A DNA stretch of 64,000 nucleotides. It comes from Paraburkholderia sacchari (lineage in GTDB: Bacteria; Pseudomonadota; Gammaproteobacteria; Burkholderiales; Burkholderiaceae). Made by a program: the position numbers and the translations under genes. Under the pieces are notes generated by a model. It made no database searches. It was given only the letters and a program-made list of their open reading frames with translations, and was not told the origin of the DNA. The stretch covers positions 191,745 to 255,744 of the forward strand of contig NZ_JTDB02000007.1 of assembly GCF_000785435.2 (NCBI RefSeq), written 5' to 3'. Below are positions 8,421 to 17,548 of the stretch, one piece after another (the first letter of the stretch is position 1; each line of letters begins with the position of its first letter).

Positions 8421-9149
8421 GATTTGGTCCTCGTTCGAAGCGGCTTTCACCGCCTCTGTCTTTTCATTCCGGTCGTCGAACCGCTTTTTGTATACCGCTT
8501 CCCGTAGCGGCTATTGGCTCGTCGTGCCGGCCCCATGGTCCGAGTGCGTGCGCTATATCGGCTGTATGCGTCACGCTGTGTGGCACATCCCACTAAGCAG
8601 GGGGTGTGCCAGAGCGGCACAAACCTCGTGTACGTGCGGCTTTGCGGGCGTATCGATGCGAGCGCATCGAAGCAAGGCGCCGTTTTTGTTTCAATTCTGT
8701 ACGACACCTGGGCGGAGCGCGGCCGCCGTCGCCGCTATTTGTAACTAGATGTAACTTATCAAGTGATTGAATTTATTGGACTATTTTGTGTTGCGGGACG
8801 CGTTTCCAAAAATGACTCCAAGCTGAAACACACCTGATCGACGGCTGTGGCCGTCCGCTCGCAACGCACGCGGAACCGTTCGAATTTGATTCAGTTGTGT
8901 TGCACGGCAGGCAATCCGCGCGGAAATGTTCGCTCCTGAAACATGGATGCCGGGCCGCTTTCTCACCGCACATGCGTGCGTAAATGTCTCCTTGCCTTGC
9001 TGCCTGCAACTTGCTCGATCAGTGTGGGTATGCGTACAGAATCGCCCGCCGCGCTTTGCTCCAATGGAGTCCGAATGCCCAGGGGGCGCAAGGCAGCACG
9101 CGATGCCGCGCCCGTCCGGGACCGGATATCCGAACGGGGAGCTTCGTGC
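8421..9149. other. 729-bp gene-free region between divergent regulator and manC
   Basis: No frame here looks like a real protein. It holds two inverted repeats: TGGCACATCCC...GGGGGTGTGCCA at 8581-8611 and GTGCC-N5-GGCAC at 8605-8619, which share the GTGCCA arm. An AT-rich stretch at about 8740-8800 could contain the manC promoter. A regulator site for the adjacent Crp-type protein is possible but unproven. Confidence 0.45.
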
Positions 9150-10799
9150 ATGAACCAGGTCGTTACGCAGGCCGGCTTGATTGCCGCGGCCAATGAGCCC
9201 GAAGTCGCACTCGTCGTCCAGCCCGTCGTGCTGGCTGGCGGTTCGGGAACGCGGTTATGGCCGCTTTCGCGCGAACATTGCCCCAAGCAGCTGATCGACC
9301 TGCTCGACGGCGAGTCGCTACTCGAGGCCACCGTGCGCCGCCTCGATGATGTGTATGCGCGTGGCGGCGCGTCGGTGCGCAAGGCCGCGCCGCTCGTCGT
9401 GAGCAGCGAGGAACTGCGCCACATGACCGCCGACCGGCTCGGCCGCAGCGGCATGGCGGCGCGCGTCATGTTCGAGCCGGTCGCGCGCAACACCGCGCCG
9501 GCGCTCACCGTGGCTGCGCTCGCCGCATGCGCGGCGCAGGCAACGGCGGAAACCGCGGTGAAAACTGAGGTGGAAACAGCGACGGAAGCCGCGCCGGACG
9601 GTGCATCGGCAAACGCGCCGGCAAAAGCACCGCAAAGCGATAGCGACCCGATCCTGGTCGCCATGCCGGCGGATCATCTGATCGCCGATCGGGCAGCGTT
9701 TGCCGCCGCGCTGGAAGACGCCGTGATCTACGCAGCGCGCGGTGCGATCGTCACGCTTGGCGTGCCGCCGCAACGGGTGGAGACCGGTTACGGCTACATC
9801 GGCGCCGGCCCGACCCTTGGCGCGAGCGGCGCGCGCACCATCGAACGCTTCGTCGAGAAACCCGATGCCGAGGTGGCCGCGCGTTACGTCGCGTCGGGCG
9901 ACTACTGGTGGAACAGCGGCATTTTCGTGGTGCGGGCCTCGGTGTGGCTCGCGGCCATCGCCCGTTGCCGGCCCGCCATCGCCGAGCAGTGCGCGCAGGC
10001 CTTCGAACGCGCGAGTGTCGATGCGGACGGCGCGATTCATCTGGATGCGGCGGCGCTGGCGGCGTGCCCCTGCGATTCGATCGACTATGCGGTGATGGAG
10101 TCCGTGGGCGCCGACGCGCTTCTCGCGGGCGTGGTCGTGCCGCTCGTGGCGGGCTGGTCCGACGTTGGCGCGTGGGACGCGGTCTGGCAAGTCTCCGACA
10201 AGGATGCGAGCGGCAATGTCGCGCGCGGGCGCGTGCTGTTCGAGGATTCGACCGAGAGCTTCGCGCATTCCGATGGCCGGCTCGTAGCCTGCGTGGGTGT
10301 GCACGGCGTGGTGGTGGTGGAGACCGCCGATGCCGTGCTGGTCGCTGCCAAGGACCGGGTGCAGAGCGTGAAGGCGATCGTCGGCAAGCTCAAGGCGCAG
10401 CACGGCGAGGAGGCGCAGCATCACCGCCGCGTCGAGCGGCCGTGGGGCTGCTATGACTCGGTCGATCGCGGGGAGCGCTTCCAGGTCAAGCGCATCGTCG
10501 TGAAGCCGGGCGGGCGGCTCTCGTTGCAGATGCATCATCACCGCGCCGAGCATTGGGTCGTCGTGCGCGGCACGGCGCGCGTGACGCGCGGCGACGAAGT
10601 GTTCCTGATCTCGGAGAACGAGTCCACCTACATTCCACTTGGCGTGAAGCACCGGCTCGAAAACCCGGGCAAGACACCGCTCGAGATCATCGAAGTGCAG
10701 TCGGGCGGCTATCTCGGCGAGGACGACATCGTGCGTTTCGACGATCAGTACGGGCGTGCGGGAGAGCATGAAGACGCGCTCGCATGGCCACGAAAGTAG
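9150..10799 (+). CDS. manC: Bifunctional mannose-1-phosphate guanylyltransferase / mannose-6-phosphate isomerase
   Basis: Makes GDP-mannose from mannose 1-phosphate and, through its C-terminal domain, interconverts fructose 6-phosphate and mannose 6-phosphate, supplying exopolysaccharide or O-antigen synthesis. The N-terminal nucleotidyltransferase has VVLAGGSGTRLWPLSREHCP (residues 27-46) and FVEKPDAEV. The type II isomerase cupin domain has RPWGCYDSV and LSLQMHHHRAEHW. Unusually, residues about 131-166 form an Ala/Thr/Glu-rich insert before PILVAMPADHLI, making the protein 549 residues against roughly 480 in relatives. The ATG at 9150 has GGGGAG upstream. No polysaccharide genes flank it. 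Confidence 0.93.
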   Translation: MNQVVTQAGLIAAANEPEVALVVQPVVLAGGSGTRLWPLSREHCPKQLIDLLDGESLLEATVRRLDDVYARGGASVRKAAPLVVSSEELRHMTADRLGRSGMAARVMFEPVARNTAPALTVAALAACAAQATAETAVKTEVETATEAAPDGASANAPAKAPQSDSDPILVAMPADHLIADRAAFAAALEDAVIYAARGAIVTLGVPPQRVETGYGYIGAGPTLGASGARTIERFVEKPDAEVAARYVASGDYWWNSGIFVVRASVWLAAIARCRPAIAEQCAQAFERASVDADGAIHLDAAALAACPCDSIDYAVMESVGADALLAGVVVPLVAGWSDVGAWDAVWQVSDKDASGNVARGRVLFEDSTESFAHSDGRLVACVGVHGVVVVETADAVLVAAKDRVQSVKAIVGKLKAQHGEEAQHHRRVERPWGCYDSVDRGERFQVKRIVVKPGGRLSLQMHHHRAEHWVVVRGTARVTRGDEVFLISENESTYIPLGVKHRLENPGKTPLEIIEVQSGGYLGEDDIVRFDDQYGRAGEHEDALAWPRK

Positions 10800-11074
10800 A
10801 CGGGGGATCCATACAGACTGCTTACAAAACGACAACGAGAAACTGTAAACCACAAGAATCGGGAAACCAACGGGCCTGGCGGGAAAATTCGGCAAGACTC
10901 GGAAAAAGCTGGGACGAACGGAGCGTTTGCCGCGTGATTCATGCGTCAGGAGATATCCTGGCTGGCGGTTGATGCAATTCGCATGGCAACGTACGACTAA
11001 GTTCGACGAAGCACGAGGGCCCACGCAGCAACCGTCATACAGGCGCGCTTACGCGGCATCGGGGGGGAAGGGTC

Positions 11075-11794
11075 ATGGAACTGGGGAACAAGGAACGCTC
11101 ACTCGTGAGCAAGGTCATGGACGGCCTGATTTCGGGCATCGTCGAAGAACGGTATGGCGCGATCCTGCCGCCGCAGGACGTCTTGTCCAAAGAGTTCGAC
11201 GTGAGTCGCACGGTCATGCGCGAAGCGCTGTCCATGCTGCTCGCGCGCCACATGCTCGACGTGCGGCCGAAGATCGGCACGCGCATCCGGCCCATGCGCG
11301 ACTGGCGCATGATCGACGAAGACGTGGTGAGCTGGCGTTTTCGCGCGAAGCCGGACAAGAACTTTCTGCGCGACGTGATCGAGTTCCGCGCGCTGATCGA
11401 GCCCGCCGCGTGCGCGCTGGCAGCCGAGCGCGCGAGCGCGGCGGATCTCGCGGGCATTCGCGAGGCCTACGAGGCGCTACGCCAGACGAGTCCCGGCGAA
11501 GCGGGTTGCGAAGCTGCCGATACGCTTTTGCACACGCGCATTCTCGCCGCGAGCGGCAATCAGTTCTATCAGCAGATGGCAGCGATCATTCGCGGCGCGC
11601 TCACGCTCGTGGGGCCCATCCTGAGCCAGCGCGAGGACGGTTGGACCAACGTGGTGAACGCGCACGGCGGCGTGGTCGACGCGATCGAGCGACGTGCGCC
11701 CGACGATGCGCGCGCGGCCGCGATGGCCATGATCGAACTCACCGCCGACGAGCTTCACAGCGCGCTTTCGCCGGAGGCCGTCGAGACGCGCTGA
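11075..11794 (+). CDS. GntR/FadR-family (FCD) transcriptional regulator
   Basis: A 239-residue DNA-binding regulator. The N-terminal winged helix spans about residues 10-75, with LPPQDVLSKEFDVSRTVMRE as the helix-turn-helix. The C-terminal all-helical FCD domain (about 95-225) has the metal/ligand residues of this class in EFRALIEP, DTLLHTRILAASGN and NAHGGVVDAI. FCD regulators usually bind sugar acids or other small carboxylates. A Gfo/Idh/MocA oxidoreductase follows on the same strand after 152 bp, so a sugar-acid or sugar-related pathway is a reasonable guess; the effector cannot be read from sequence. Confidence 0.88.
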   Translation: MELGNKERSLVSKVMDGLISGIVEERYGAILPPQDVLSKEFDVSRTVMREALSMLLARHMLDVRPKIGTRIRPMRDWRMIDEDVVSWRFRAKPDKNFLRDVIEFRALIEPAACALAAERASAADLAGIREAYEALRQTSPGEAGCEAADTLLHTRILAASGNQFYQQMAAIIRGALTLVGPILSQREDGWTNVVNAHGGVVDAIERRAPDDARAAAMAMIELTADELHSALSPEAVETR

Positions 11795-11946
11795 CGCTTC
11801 CCGTTCGTTGCCTGAGTGCTTGACTGCGCGGTTGCCTGCGCGCGCGCAAGCCCGTATCGTGCGTATCTTTGCTTCGCTGCGGCCGGTGTCCGGCGTGCGG
11901 CGAGCAGAATCACGCAACCGAAGCAATCGGCGATACGAGGCAAGGC

Positions 11947-12960
11947 ATGGGCAATTCCGGGAAGGGCAGCGAAACCAGTAACGGCGCCACTTCGGCCGCG
12001 ATAACCTGGGGCATCGTGGGCGCGGGTCGCATCGCGCGGCGTTTCGCACAGGGCGTGGCGCATGTGCAAGGCGCGCGCGTGGGCGCGGTATGGTCGCGCC
12101 GCGCGGCGCCGGCGGCGGCGCTCGCGCAGGAGTGCGGCGCCGCTGCGTGCGCGAGTTTCGAGGCGCTGCTCGCGAGCGGTGTCGACGCCGTCTACATCGC
12201 AACGCTGCAGGACAGCCACGCGCACTTTGCGGTCGCGGCGCTGGAGGCGGGCCTGCACGTGCTCTGCGAAAAGCCCGCGACGGTGAACGCCGGGCAACTC
12301 GAACGCGTGATCGACGCCGCGCGGCGCGCGCAACGGCTCTTCATGGAGGCGATGAAGCCGCCGTTCTTTCCGCTCTATCGCGCCTTGCGCGCGCATCTGC
12401 AAGCGGATCCTATCGGCCCCGTGGGTCTCGTCCGCGCGGGCTGCTCGGTGGCTAACGTTCCTGCCGATCATCCGTCGTTCTCGTTCGAGCACGCGGGCGG
12501 GGCGCTGCTCGACATCGGCGTGTACGAGATGTTTCTGGCAGTCGACTGGCTGGGTGCGCCGCGCGAGGTGCAGACCTTCGGGCGCCTGGGCGTCACGGGC
12601 GTCGATACGTTTGCAAGCCTTAATTGCCAGCACGAAAACGGTATCGCGCAGCTCTTTTGCGGGCTCGACCTGCATGGCTTTGGCGATGCGCTGCTGGCCG
12701 GGCCGCTCGGCAACGTTACGATTCATGCGAACTGGTGGAACCCGGTGCGCGCGACGATCCGCTATGTCGACGGCCGCACGGTCGAACTCGACGAGCCCTT
12801 CGAAGGCGGCGGCCTGAACTACGAGACTGCGCACTTTTGCGAGCTGGTGCGCGCCGGCGCGCTGGAGAGCCCGGTCATGCCGCATGAGACTTCGCGGCGC
12901 ATGATCGCGATGGCCGATGCCGCTCGCGCGGCGCTCGGCTTGCGGTTCGACTGCGAGTGA
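11947..12960 (+). CDS. Gfo/Idh/MocA-family NAD(P)-dependent oxidoreductase
   Basis: A 337-residue oxidoreductase with an N-terminal Rossmann fold (GIVGAGRIARRFAQG near residue 25) and the family's LCEKPATVN motif (near residue 115), whose lysine normally takes part in catalysis. The C-terminal alpha/beta substrate domain contains HAGGALLDIGVYE. Relatives act on sugars, inositols and trans-dihydrodiols. The exact substrate is not readable. I chose the ATG at 11947, which leaves about 22 residues before the Rossmann strand; upstream in-frame sequence is not family-like. The GntR regulator gene upstream may control it. Confidence 0.85.
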   Translation: MGNSGKGSETSNGATSAAITWGIVGAGRIARRFAQGVAHVQGARVGAVWSRRAAPAAALAQECGAAACASFEALLASGVDAVYIATLQDSHAHFAVAALEAGLHVLCEKPATVNAGQLERVIDAARRAQRLFMEAMKPPFFPLYRALRAHLQADPIGPVGLVRAGCSVANVPADHPSFSFEHAGGALLDIGVYEMFLAVDWLGAPREVQTFGRLGVTGVDTFASLNCQHENGIAQLFCGLDLHGFGDALLAGPLGNVTIHANWWNPVRATIRYVDGRTVELDEPFEGGGLNYETAHFCELVRAGALESPVMPHETSRRMIAMADAARAALGLRFDCE

Positions 12961-12983
12961 CGCTCAGCGCCGCTCGACGCCAC

Positions 12984-13643
12984 TCAGTGCCGCGCGGGCA
13001 ACGCCAGGCGTTTTTCGTACCAGTGCTGGATCCACTCGAGCACCTGGCAGAGCACCCAGTAGACGGCGGCGGCCGCGAGATAGAGCGGCAGCGGCTGATA
13101 CGTCGAAGCGATGATCTCCTGGGCGCTGCGCAGCAGTTCGGTCACGGTGATGACCGAGACGAGCGACGTGTCCTTGATGAGGCTGATCAGGCTGTTCGAG
13201 AGGCTCGGCACCGCAATGCGCAGCGCCTGTGGCGCGATCACGTAGCGCAGCGTCTGGCGCCGCGAGAGTCCCAGGCTATAGGCGGCGAGCCACTGGCCGC
13301 TGTGGATGCCGAGAATCGCGCCGCGCATGCTCTCGGAAAGATAGGCCGCGACGTTCGCGGAGAGCGCGATCACACCTGCAGGCGTGGGGTCGAGCGAGAT
13401 GCCGATGCTCGGCAATCCGTAGTAAATCACGAAGATCTGCACGAGCAGCGGGGTGCCGCGCATGAGGCTCACGTACACGCGCGCGATGAACACGAGCGCA
13501 CGGTTCGAGCTGATGCCCATGAGCGCGAGCACCGCACCGCCGACGAGCCCGAAGATCATCGACAGGACAGCGAACTTGACCGTCAGCACCGCGCCCTGCG
13601 CGAGCACGGGCAGCGACTGGATGATGAGCGAGGAGATGGGCAT
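12984..13643 (-). CDS. Amino-acid (cystine-type) ABC transporter permease
   Basis: A 219-residue inner-membrane permease of the HisM/polar amino acid family with about five membrane segments. The cytoplasmic EAA loop reads SLGLSRRQTLRYVIAPQALR (near residues 140-160), the docking site for the ATPase. The sequence resembles TcyL/YecS-type cystine permeases, and the substrate-binding gene lies immediately upstream on the same strand (97 bp apart). No ATP-binding gene follows: transcription runs into the convergent oxidoreductase gene, so the ATPase must come from another locus. Confidence 0.85.
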   Translation of the reverse strand: MPISSLIIQSLPVLAQGAVLTVKFAVLSMIFGLVGGAVLALMGISSNRALVFIARVYVSLMRGTPLLVQIFVIYYGLPSIGISLDPTPAGVIALSANVAAYLSESMRGAILGIHSGQWLAAYSLGLSRRQTLRYVIAPQALRIAVPSLSNSLISLIKDTSLVSVITVTELLRSAQEIIASTYQPLPLYLAAAAVYWVLCQVLEWIQHWYEKRLALPARH

Positions 13644-13740
13644 GGGAGGACGCGGATGGGTCGCGGATTTGAGGCGCTCGCGAGGCGAGCCATAAGAACA
13701 GGGGACGGCACCCTGGGATGCGGCCCCGTGACTTGCATCG

Positions 13741-14538
13741 TTACTTCGTGATCGGCTTGGTCACGTCGATGCCGAACCACTTGTCCGAGATCTTCGTGAA
13801 GGTGCCGTCGGCTTCGAGTTGCGCCATGGTTTCGTCGATGGCCTTGGCGAACTTCGGATTACCCTTCCTGAACGGAATGGCCGACGGGTTGCCGGCGCCG
13901 ACCATCGCGCCCGTGCGCAGCGGCAACTGCGAGTTCTTCAGCAGGTAGGCGAGCATCAGGCGGTCGTTGAGCGCCGCGTCCAGACGTCCGGCCGCGAGGT
14001 CGCGCAGGTATTCCGGCGCACCGGGATAGGTCTTCACGTCGATGCCCGGCACCGACTTCGCCATGTCCATGTAGTTGGTGCCCAGACCCACGCCGAGCTT
14101 CTTGCCCTTCAGCTCTTCGAGCGACGTGAACTGGCGCTTGTCGTCCTTGCGCTGAATGAGCTGCGCGGCCGAGTACGTGTAGGCCGGCGAGAAGTCGAGC
14201 GCGGCCTTGCGCTGGTCGGTGACGCCCACCTGGTTGACGATCACGTCGAATTTACCGGCTTGCAGGCCCGCGATGATGCCGCTCCATTCGGTCGTGACGA
14301 ATTCGGGCTTCAGGCCCATCTTCGCGGCCACGGCCTTGGCGATGTCGACGTCAAAGCCAACCAGTTCGCCGTTAGGCGCCTTCGAGTTGAACGGCGGGAA
14401 CGTGCCTTCGAGACCGATGCGCAGCGTGCCGCGCGCCTTCGCCTGGTCGAGCAGGTCTTCGGCGTGGGCGCTCGCTGCAACGAACGATGCGCCGGCGAGT
14501 GCGAGCGCAAGGAGCTTTTTCAGCAAGGCGACTTTCAT
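13741..14538 (-). CDS. Periplasmic amino-acid (cystine-type) ABC transporter substrate-binding protein
   Basis: A periplasmic binding protein of 265 residues with a Sec signal peptide ending near ASAHA (about residue 26). The family signature GTFPPFNSKAPNGELVGFDV follows, then VTTEWSGIIAGLQAGKFDVI. It resembles TcyJ/FliY cystine- and polar-amino-acid-binding proteins, and specificity for cystine is an inference. The ATG at 14538 has AGAGGA upstream and starts directly at the signal peptide. It leads a two-gene unit with the permease. Confidence 0.88.
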   Translation of the reverse strand: MKVALLKKLLALALAGASFVAASAHAEDLLDQAKARGTLRIGLEGTFPPFNSKAPNGELVGFDVDIAKAVAAKMGLKPEFVTTEWSGIIAGLQAGKFDVIVNQVGVTDQRKAALDFSPAYTYSAAQLIQRKDDKRQFTSLEELKGKKLGVGLGTNYMDMAKSVPGIDVKTYPGAPEYLRDLAAGRLDAALNDRLMLAYLLKNSQLPLRTGAMVGAGNPSAIPFRKGNPKFAKAIDETMAQLEADGTFTKISDKWFGIDVTKPITK

Positions 14539-14663
14539 TGTTTTCCTCTTGTTTTGCTGCGGTTTTGTAGCGAGCCCGAGGACTCCCCAGGCCGGCTGTC
14601 TTCTGTTGCGGCGTTCGTGGCCCGATACGCGCCACGCGCCGCACATGGCCTGAAACTATAGCC

Positions 14664-15698
14664 TCACGCGCGGCCCGAGGCCAGCGCCCGCGCGCATTCG
14701 GCAATGAGCGCCGGGCCGCGGTAGATGAAACCTGTATAGACCTGCACGAGCGACGCCCCCGCGGCGATCTTCGCACGCGCATCTTCGCCCGAGAAAATGC
14801 CGCCTACGCCGATGATCGGCACCTGCTCGCCGAGTTCGGCGCGCAGCTTGCGGATCACCTCGTTCGAAGCCTCGAACACCGGGCGGCCCGAGAGGCCGCC
14901 GGTTTCGTTCGCATTGGGCAGGCCATCGACCGCCGCGCGCGAAAGCGTCGTATTCGTCGCGATCACGCCTTCGATCTGGTGGCGCAGGAGCGTGTCGGCG
15001 ATCTCCTTGATCTGCTCGTCGTCGAGATCGGGCGCGATCTTCAGCGCGAGCGGCACGAGCTTGCCGTGCATGTCGGCGAGACGCTGCTGCTTGTCCTTGA
15101 GCGCCGCGAGCAGCGCGTCGAGCTCGCCGCCTCCCTGCAGCTGGCGCAGATTCTTCGTGTTCGGCGACGAGATGTTGATCGTCACATAGCTCGCGAACGG
15201 ATAGACGCGCTCGAGACAGAACAAGTAGTCGTCGGCGGCGCGCTCGATCGGCGTGTCGGCGTTCTTGCCGATGTTCAGGCCGAGGATGCCGCGATAGCGC
15301 GCGGCCTGCACGTTCTTCACGAACTGCTCGACGCCCTGATTGTTGAACCCCATCCGGTTGATGATGCCGCCGGCCTCGGGCAGGCGGAAAATGCGCGGCC
15401 GCGGATTGCCCGGCTGCGGGCGCGGCGTGACTGTGCCCACTTCGATAAAGCCGAAGCCCAGCGCGGCGAATCCGTCGATGGCGGCGCCTTCCTTGTCGAG
15501 GCCCGCGGCGAGTCCTACCGGATTGCGGAACGTGAGGCCCATGACGGTGCGCGGCGAATCGGGCACGCGCGGCGCGATGAGGCTTGCCAGGCCCGTGCGG
15601 CCCGCAGCGCCGATCATGCGCAGGGAGAGGTGGTGGGCGTCTTCGGCGTCCATGCGGAAGAGCCGGTCGCGGACGAGCGGATAAAGGGTGCTGAACAC
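14664..15698 (-). CDS. pyrD: Dihydroorotate dehydrogenase (quinone), class 2
   Basis: Oxidises dihydroorotate to orotate in de novo pyrimidine synthesis, passing electrons to membrane quinones. The 344 residues include the short membrane-associating N-terminal helices of class 2 enzymes, the FMN-barrel segment LTFRNPVGLAAGLDKEG, the substrate loop GFNNQG and the catalytic serine in NISSPNTKNLRQLQ. Near the C-terminus come the FMN phosphate sites in GVGGIFSGEDARAKI and VQVYTGFIYRGP. It follows aat and bpt on the same strand; the aat-bpt-pyrD order is familiar in betaproteobacteria. Confidence 0.96.
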   Translation of the reverse strand: MFSTLYPLVRDRLFRMDAEDAHHLSLRMIGAAGRTGLASLIAPRVPDSPRTVMGLTFRNPVGLAAGLDKEGAAIDGFAALGFGFIEVGTVTPRPQPGNPRPRIFRLPEAGGIINRMGFNNQGVEQFVKNVQAARYRGILGLNIGKNADTPIERAADDYLFCLERVYPFASYVTINISSPNTKNLRQLQGGGELDALLAALKDKQQRLADMHGKLVPLALKIAPDLDDEQIKEIADTLLRHQIEGVIATNTTLSRAAVDGLPNANETGGLSGRPVFEASNEVIRKLRAELGEQVPIIGVGGIFSGEDARAKIAAGASLVQVYTGFIYRGPALIAECARALASGRA

Positions 15699-15842
15699 GG
15701 AGAAAAGGCGCGGGCGCCAAAAAAATGAGAACCCGCTATTTTAGCGATAAAGTTCACCCCGCAGTTCACAGCGCCGTTCGCCGCAAACGGCGGAGGGGCC
15801 GGGCGCATGCACGGGAAAGATTGCCGCGGCGCCGCTCGCGGG

Positions 15843-16622
15843 CTAGCTTTCGGCAGCTTCGCCCGTGGGGCCGAGCGCGCACCAGAGGCCGTCGAAGAGG
15901 CCTTCGAGCGGCTGAAAGCGGGCTTTATAGGCCATTTTCGGGCTCTCGCGGATCCAGTACCCGAGATAGACGTAGGGCAGTTGCAGACTGCGCGCCTGCT
16001 CGATTTGCCAGAGGATGTTGTAGGTGCCGTAGCTCGTGTGCGGGCTGTCGGGCTCGAAGAAGGTGTAGACCGAGGAGAGCCCGTCGCCGAGGATGTCGAT
16101 CATGCTCACCATGCGCAGCGTGCCGGGCTCTTCGGGGCGCTGCGCATCGGGCTCGCGAAATTCCACGAGGCGCGAGTTGATCCGGCTTTGCAGCAGGAAC
16201 TGCTCGTACTGGTCGCGGCTGTCGCGGTCCATGCCGCCGCCCGCGTGCCGCGCCGACTGGTAGCGCATGTAGAGCGCGTAATGCGCTTCGTCGTAATGGA
16301 GCGGCGCGACCGTCGCCACGAGTGCGCCATGACGCTTCCAGGCGCGGCGCTGGGTGCGGTTCGGCGCGAAGCGCTCGACCGGCACGCGCACCGGCACGCA
16401 GGCGCGGCAGCCGTCGCAATAGGGGCGGTACGTGAAGACGCCCGAGCGGCGGAAGCCCGCCTTCACGAGATCGGTGTAGACGTCGGAGTTGATGAGATGG
16501 CTGGGCGTCGCCACTTGCGAGCGCGCGATGCGCCCCTCCAGATAGCTGCAGGGGTAGGGCGCCGTTGCATAGAATTGCAGCGCGGAAAGCGGTGAAAGCG
16601 GCAGCTCGTTCGGATGCGTCAC
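15843..16622 (-). CDS. bpt: Aspartate/glutamate leucyltransferase Bpt
   Basis: A tRNA-dependent transferase that adds leucine to the N-terminal Asp or Glu of proteins, making them substrates of the ClpS/ClpAP N-end rule pathway. The 259 residues carry the N-terminal cysteine cluster YRPYCDGCRACVPVRV (near residues 65-80) and the conserved SYLEGRIARSQVA. The C-terminal GNAT-like half has DSPHTSYGTYNILWQIE and YVYLGYWI. It stands directly after aat, which makes the other N-end rule transferase, so the two form a functional pair. Confidence 0.94.
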   Translation of the reverse strand: MTHPNELPLSPLSALQFYATAPYPCSYLEGRIARSQVATPSHLINSDVYTDLVKAGFRRSGVFTYRPYCDGCRACVPVRVPVERFAPNRTQRRAWKRHGALVATVAPLHYDEAHYALYMRYQSARHAGGGMDRDSRDQYEQFLLQSRINSRLVEFREPDAQRPEEPGTLRMVSMIDILGDGLSSVYTFFEPDSPHTSYGTYNILWQIEQARSLQLPYVYLGYWIRESPKMAYKARFQPLEGLFDGLWCALGPTGEAAES

Positions 16623-16769
16623 GTTGGCAGCTCTCGTAGCGGTTCGGATCGTCGCGCAGCGGATGCGACGTTTTCTCCTTGCATACTAACATTGACGCCA
16701 GACGCGTATCTATCGAATTGCGCGCCGCCGGGCATGGGTGACGGGCGTGGGCCCGTGCTCGCGCGCGTC

Positions 16770-17534
16770 TTAGAGCGCGGATACGGCGCTATTGTCGGCG
16801 TGGCCCTGGCGGACCCAATCGGCGAGCACGCTTTTATCGAAACGCCAGCCGATCGCGCCCGTGCCTACCGTCGCGCGCACATGCGCGATGAACGCCTTGC
16901 GCCCGATTTCGCGCGCCCCCAGCGAAGCCAGATGGGCGGTGTTCTGCTGGCAGTCGATCAGCTCGACGCCGTTGCGGCGCAGATGCGCGGCGAGCGCGGC
17001 GAGCGCGATTTTCGAGGCGTCGGTGATGGAGGCGAACATCGATTCGCCGAAAAACATCTTGCCGAGCGAGACGCCATAGAGGCCGCCCACGCGCTGGCCG
17101 TCGAACCACGCTTCGACGCTGTGCGCATCGCCGATGCGATGCAGGCTCGAATAGGCGTCGACCACGTCGGAGGTGATCCAGGTGCCGCGCTGGCCACGGC
17201 GCGGCGCGTTCGCGCAGGCGCGCATCACGGCGGGGAAGTCGTTGTCGACGCGGATTTCCCACGCGGGATCGCGCAGCACGCGCTTGAGCGTTTTCCTGAA
17301 CGAGGGCGAAACCTTGAACTCGTCGGGGCGCAGGATCATGCGCGGATCGGGGCTCCACCAAAGCACGGGCTGGCCGTCCGAGTACCACGGAAAAATGCCG
17401 TGCCGATAGGCGTCGACGAGGCGCGAGGGCAGCAGGTCGGCGCTTGCGGCAAGCAGGCCCGGCGCGCCGCTCGACGCGCCAAGGGCGCGCTCGACAGGCG
17501 GGAACGGGTCGTCGGGCGAAAGCCAGGGCACCAT
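16770..17534 (-). CDS. aat: Leucyl/phenylalanyl-tRNA-protein transferase
   Basis: Transfers Leu or Phe from tRNA onto proteins with N-terminal Lys or Arg, creating ClpS-dependent degradation signals. All family blocks are present: YRHGIFPWYSDGQPVLWWSP near residue 42, SVEAWFDGQRVGGLYGVSLG near 140, GKMFFGESMF, and LIDCQQNTAHLASLGA near 195. Length 254 is usual, with a slightly extended N-terminus. I chose the ATG at 17534 because the family begins at MVPWLSPDDPFPPV; the frame stays open upstream only through the Nudix gene in another register. It is 14 bp downstream of the Nudix stop. Confidence 0.95.
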   Translation of the reverse strand: MVPWLSPDDPFPPVERALGASSGAPGLLAASADLLPSRLVDAYRHGIFPWYSDGQPVLWWSPDPRMILRPDEFKVSPSFRKTLKRVLRDPAWEIRVDNDFPAVMRACANAPRRGQRGTWITSDVVDAYSSLHRIGDAHSVEAWFDGQRVGGLYGVSLGKMFFGESMFASITDASKIALAALAAHLRRNGVELIDCQQNTAHLASLGAREIGRKAFIAHVRATVGTGAIGWRFDKSVLADWVRQGHADNSAVSAL

Positions 17535-17548
17535 CGCCGTAAAAGCAG

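Noticed and set aside
9060..9149. An upstream in-frame start for manC reaching to 8943
   Set aside because: The added 69 residues have no family similarity; the ATG at 9150 has a good ribosome-binding site and leads directly into the conserved domain.
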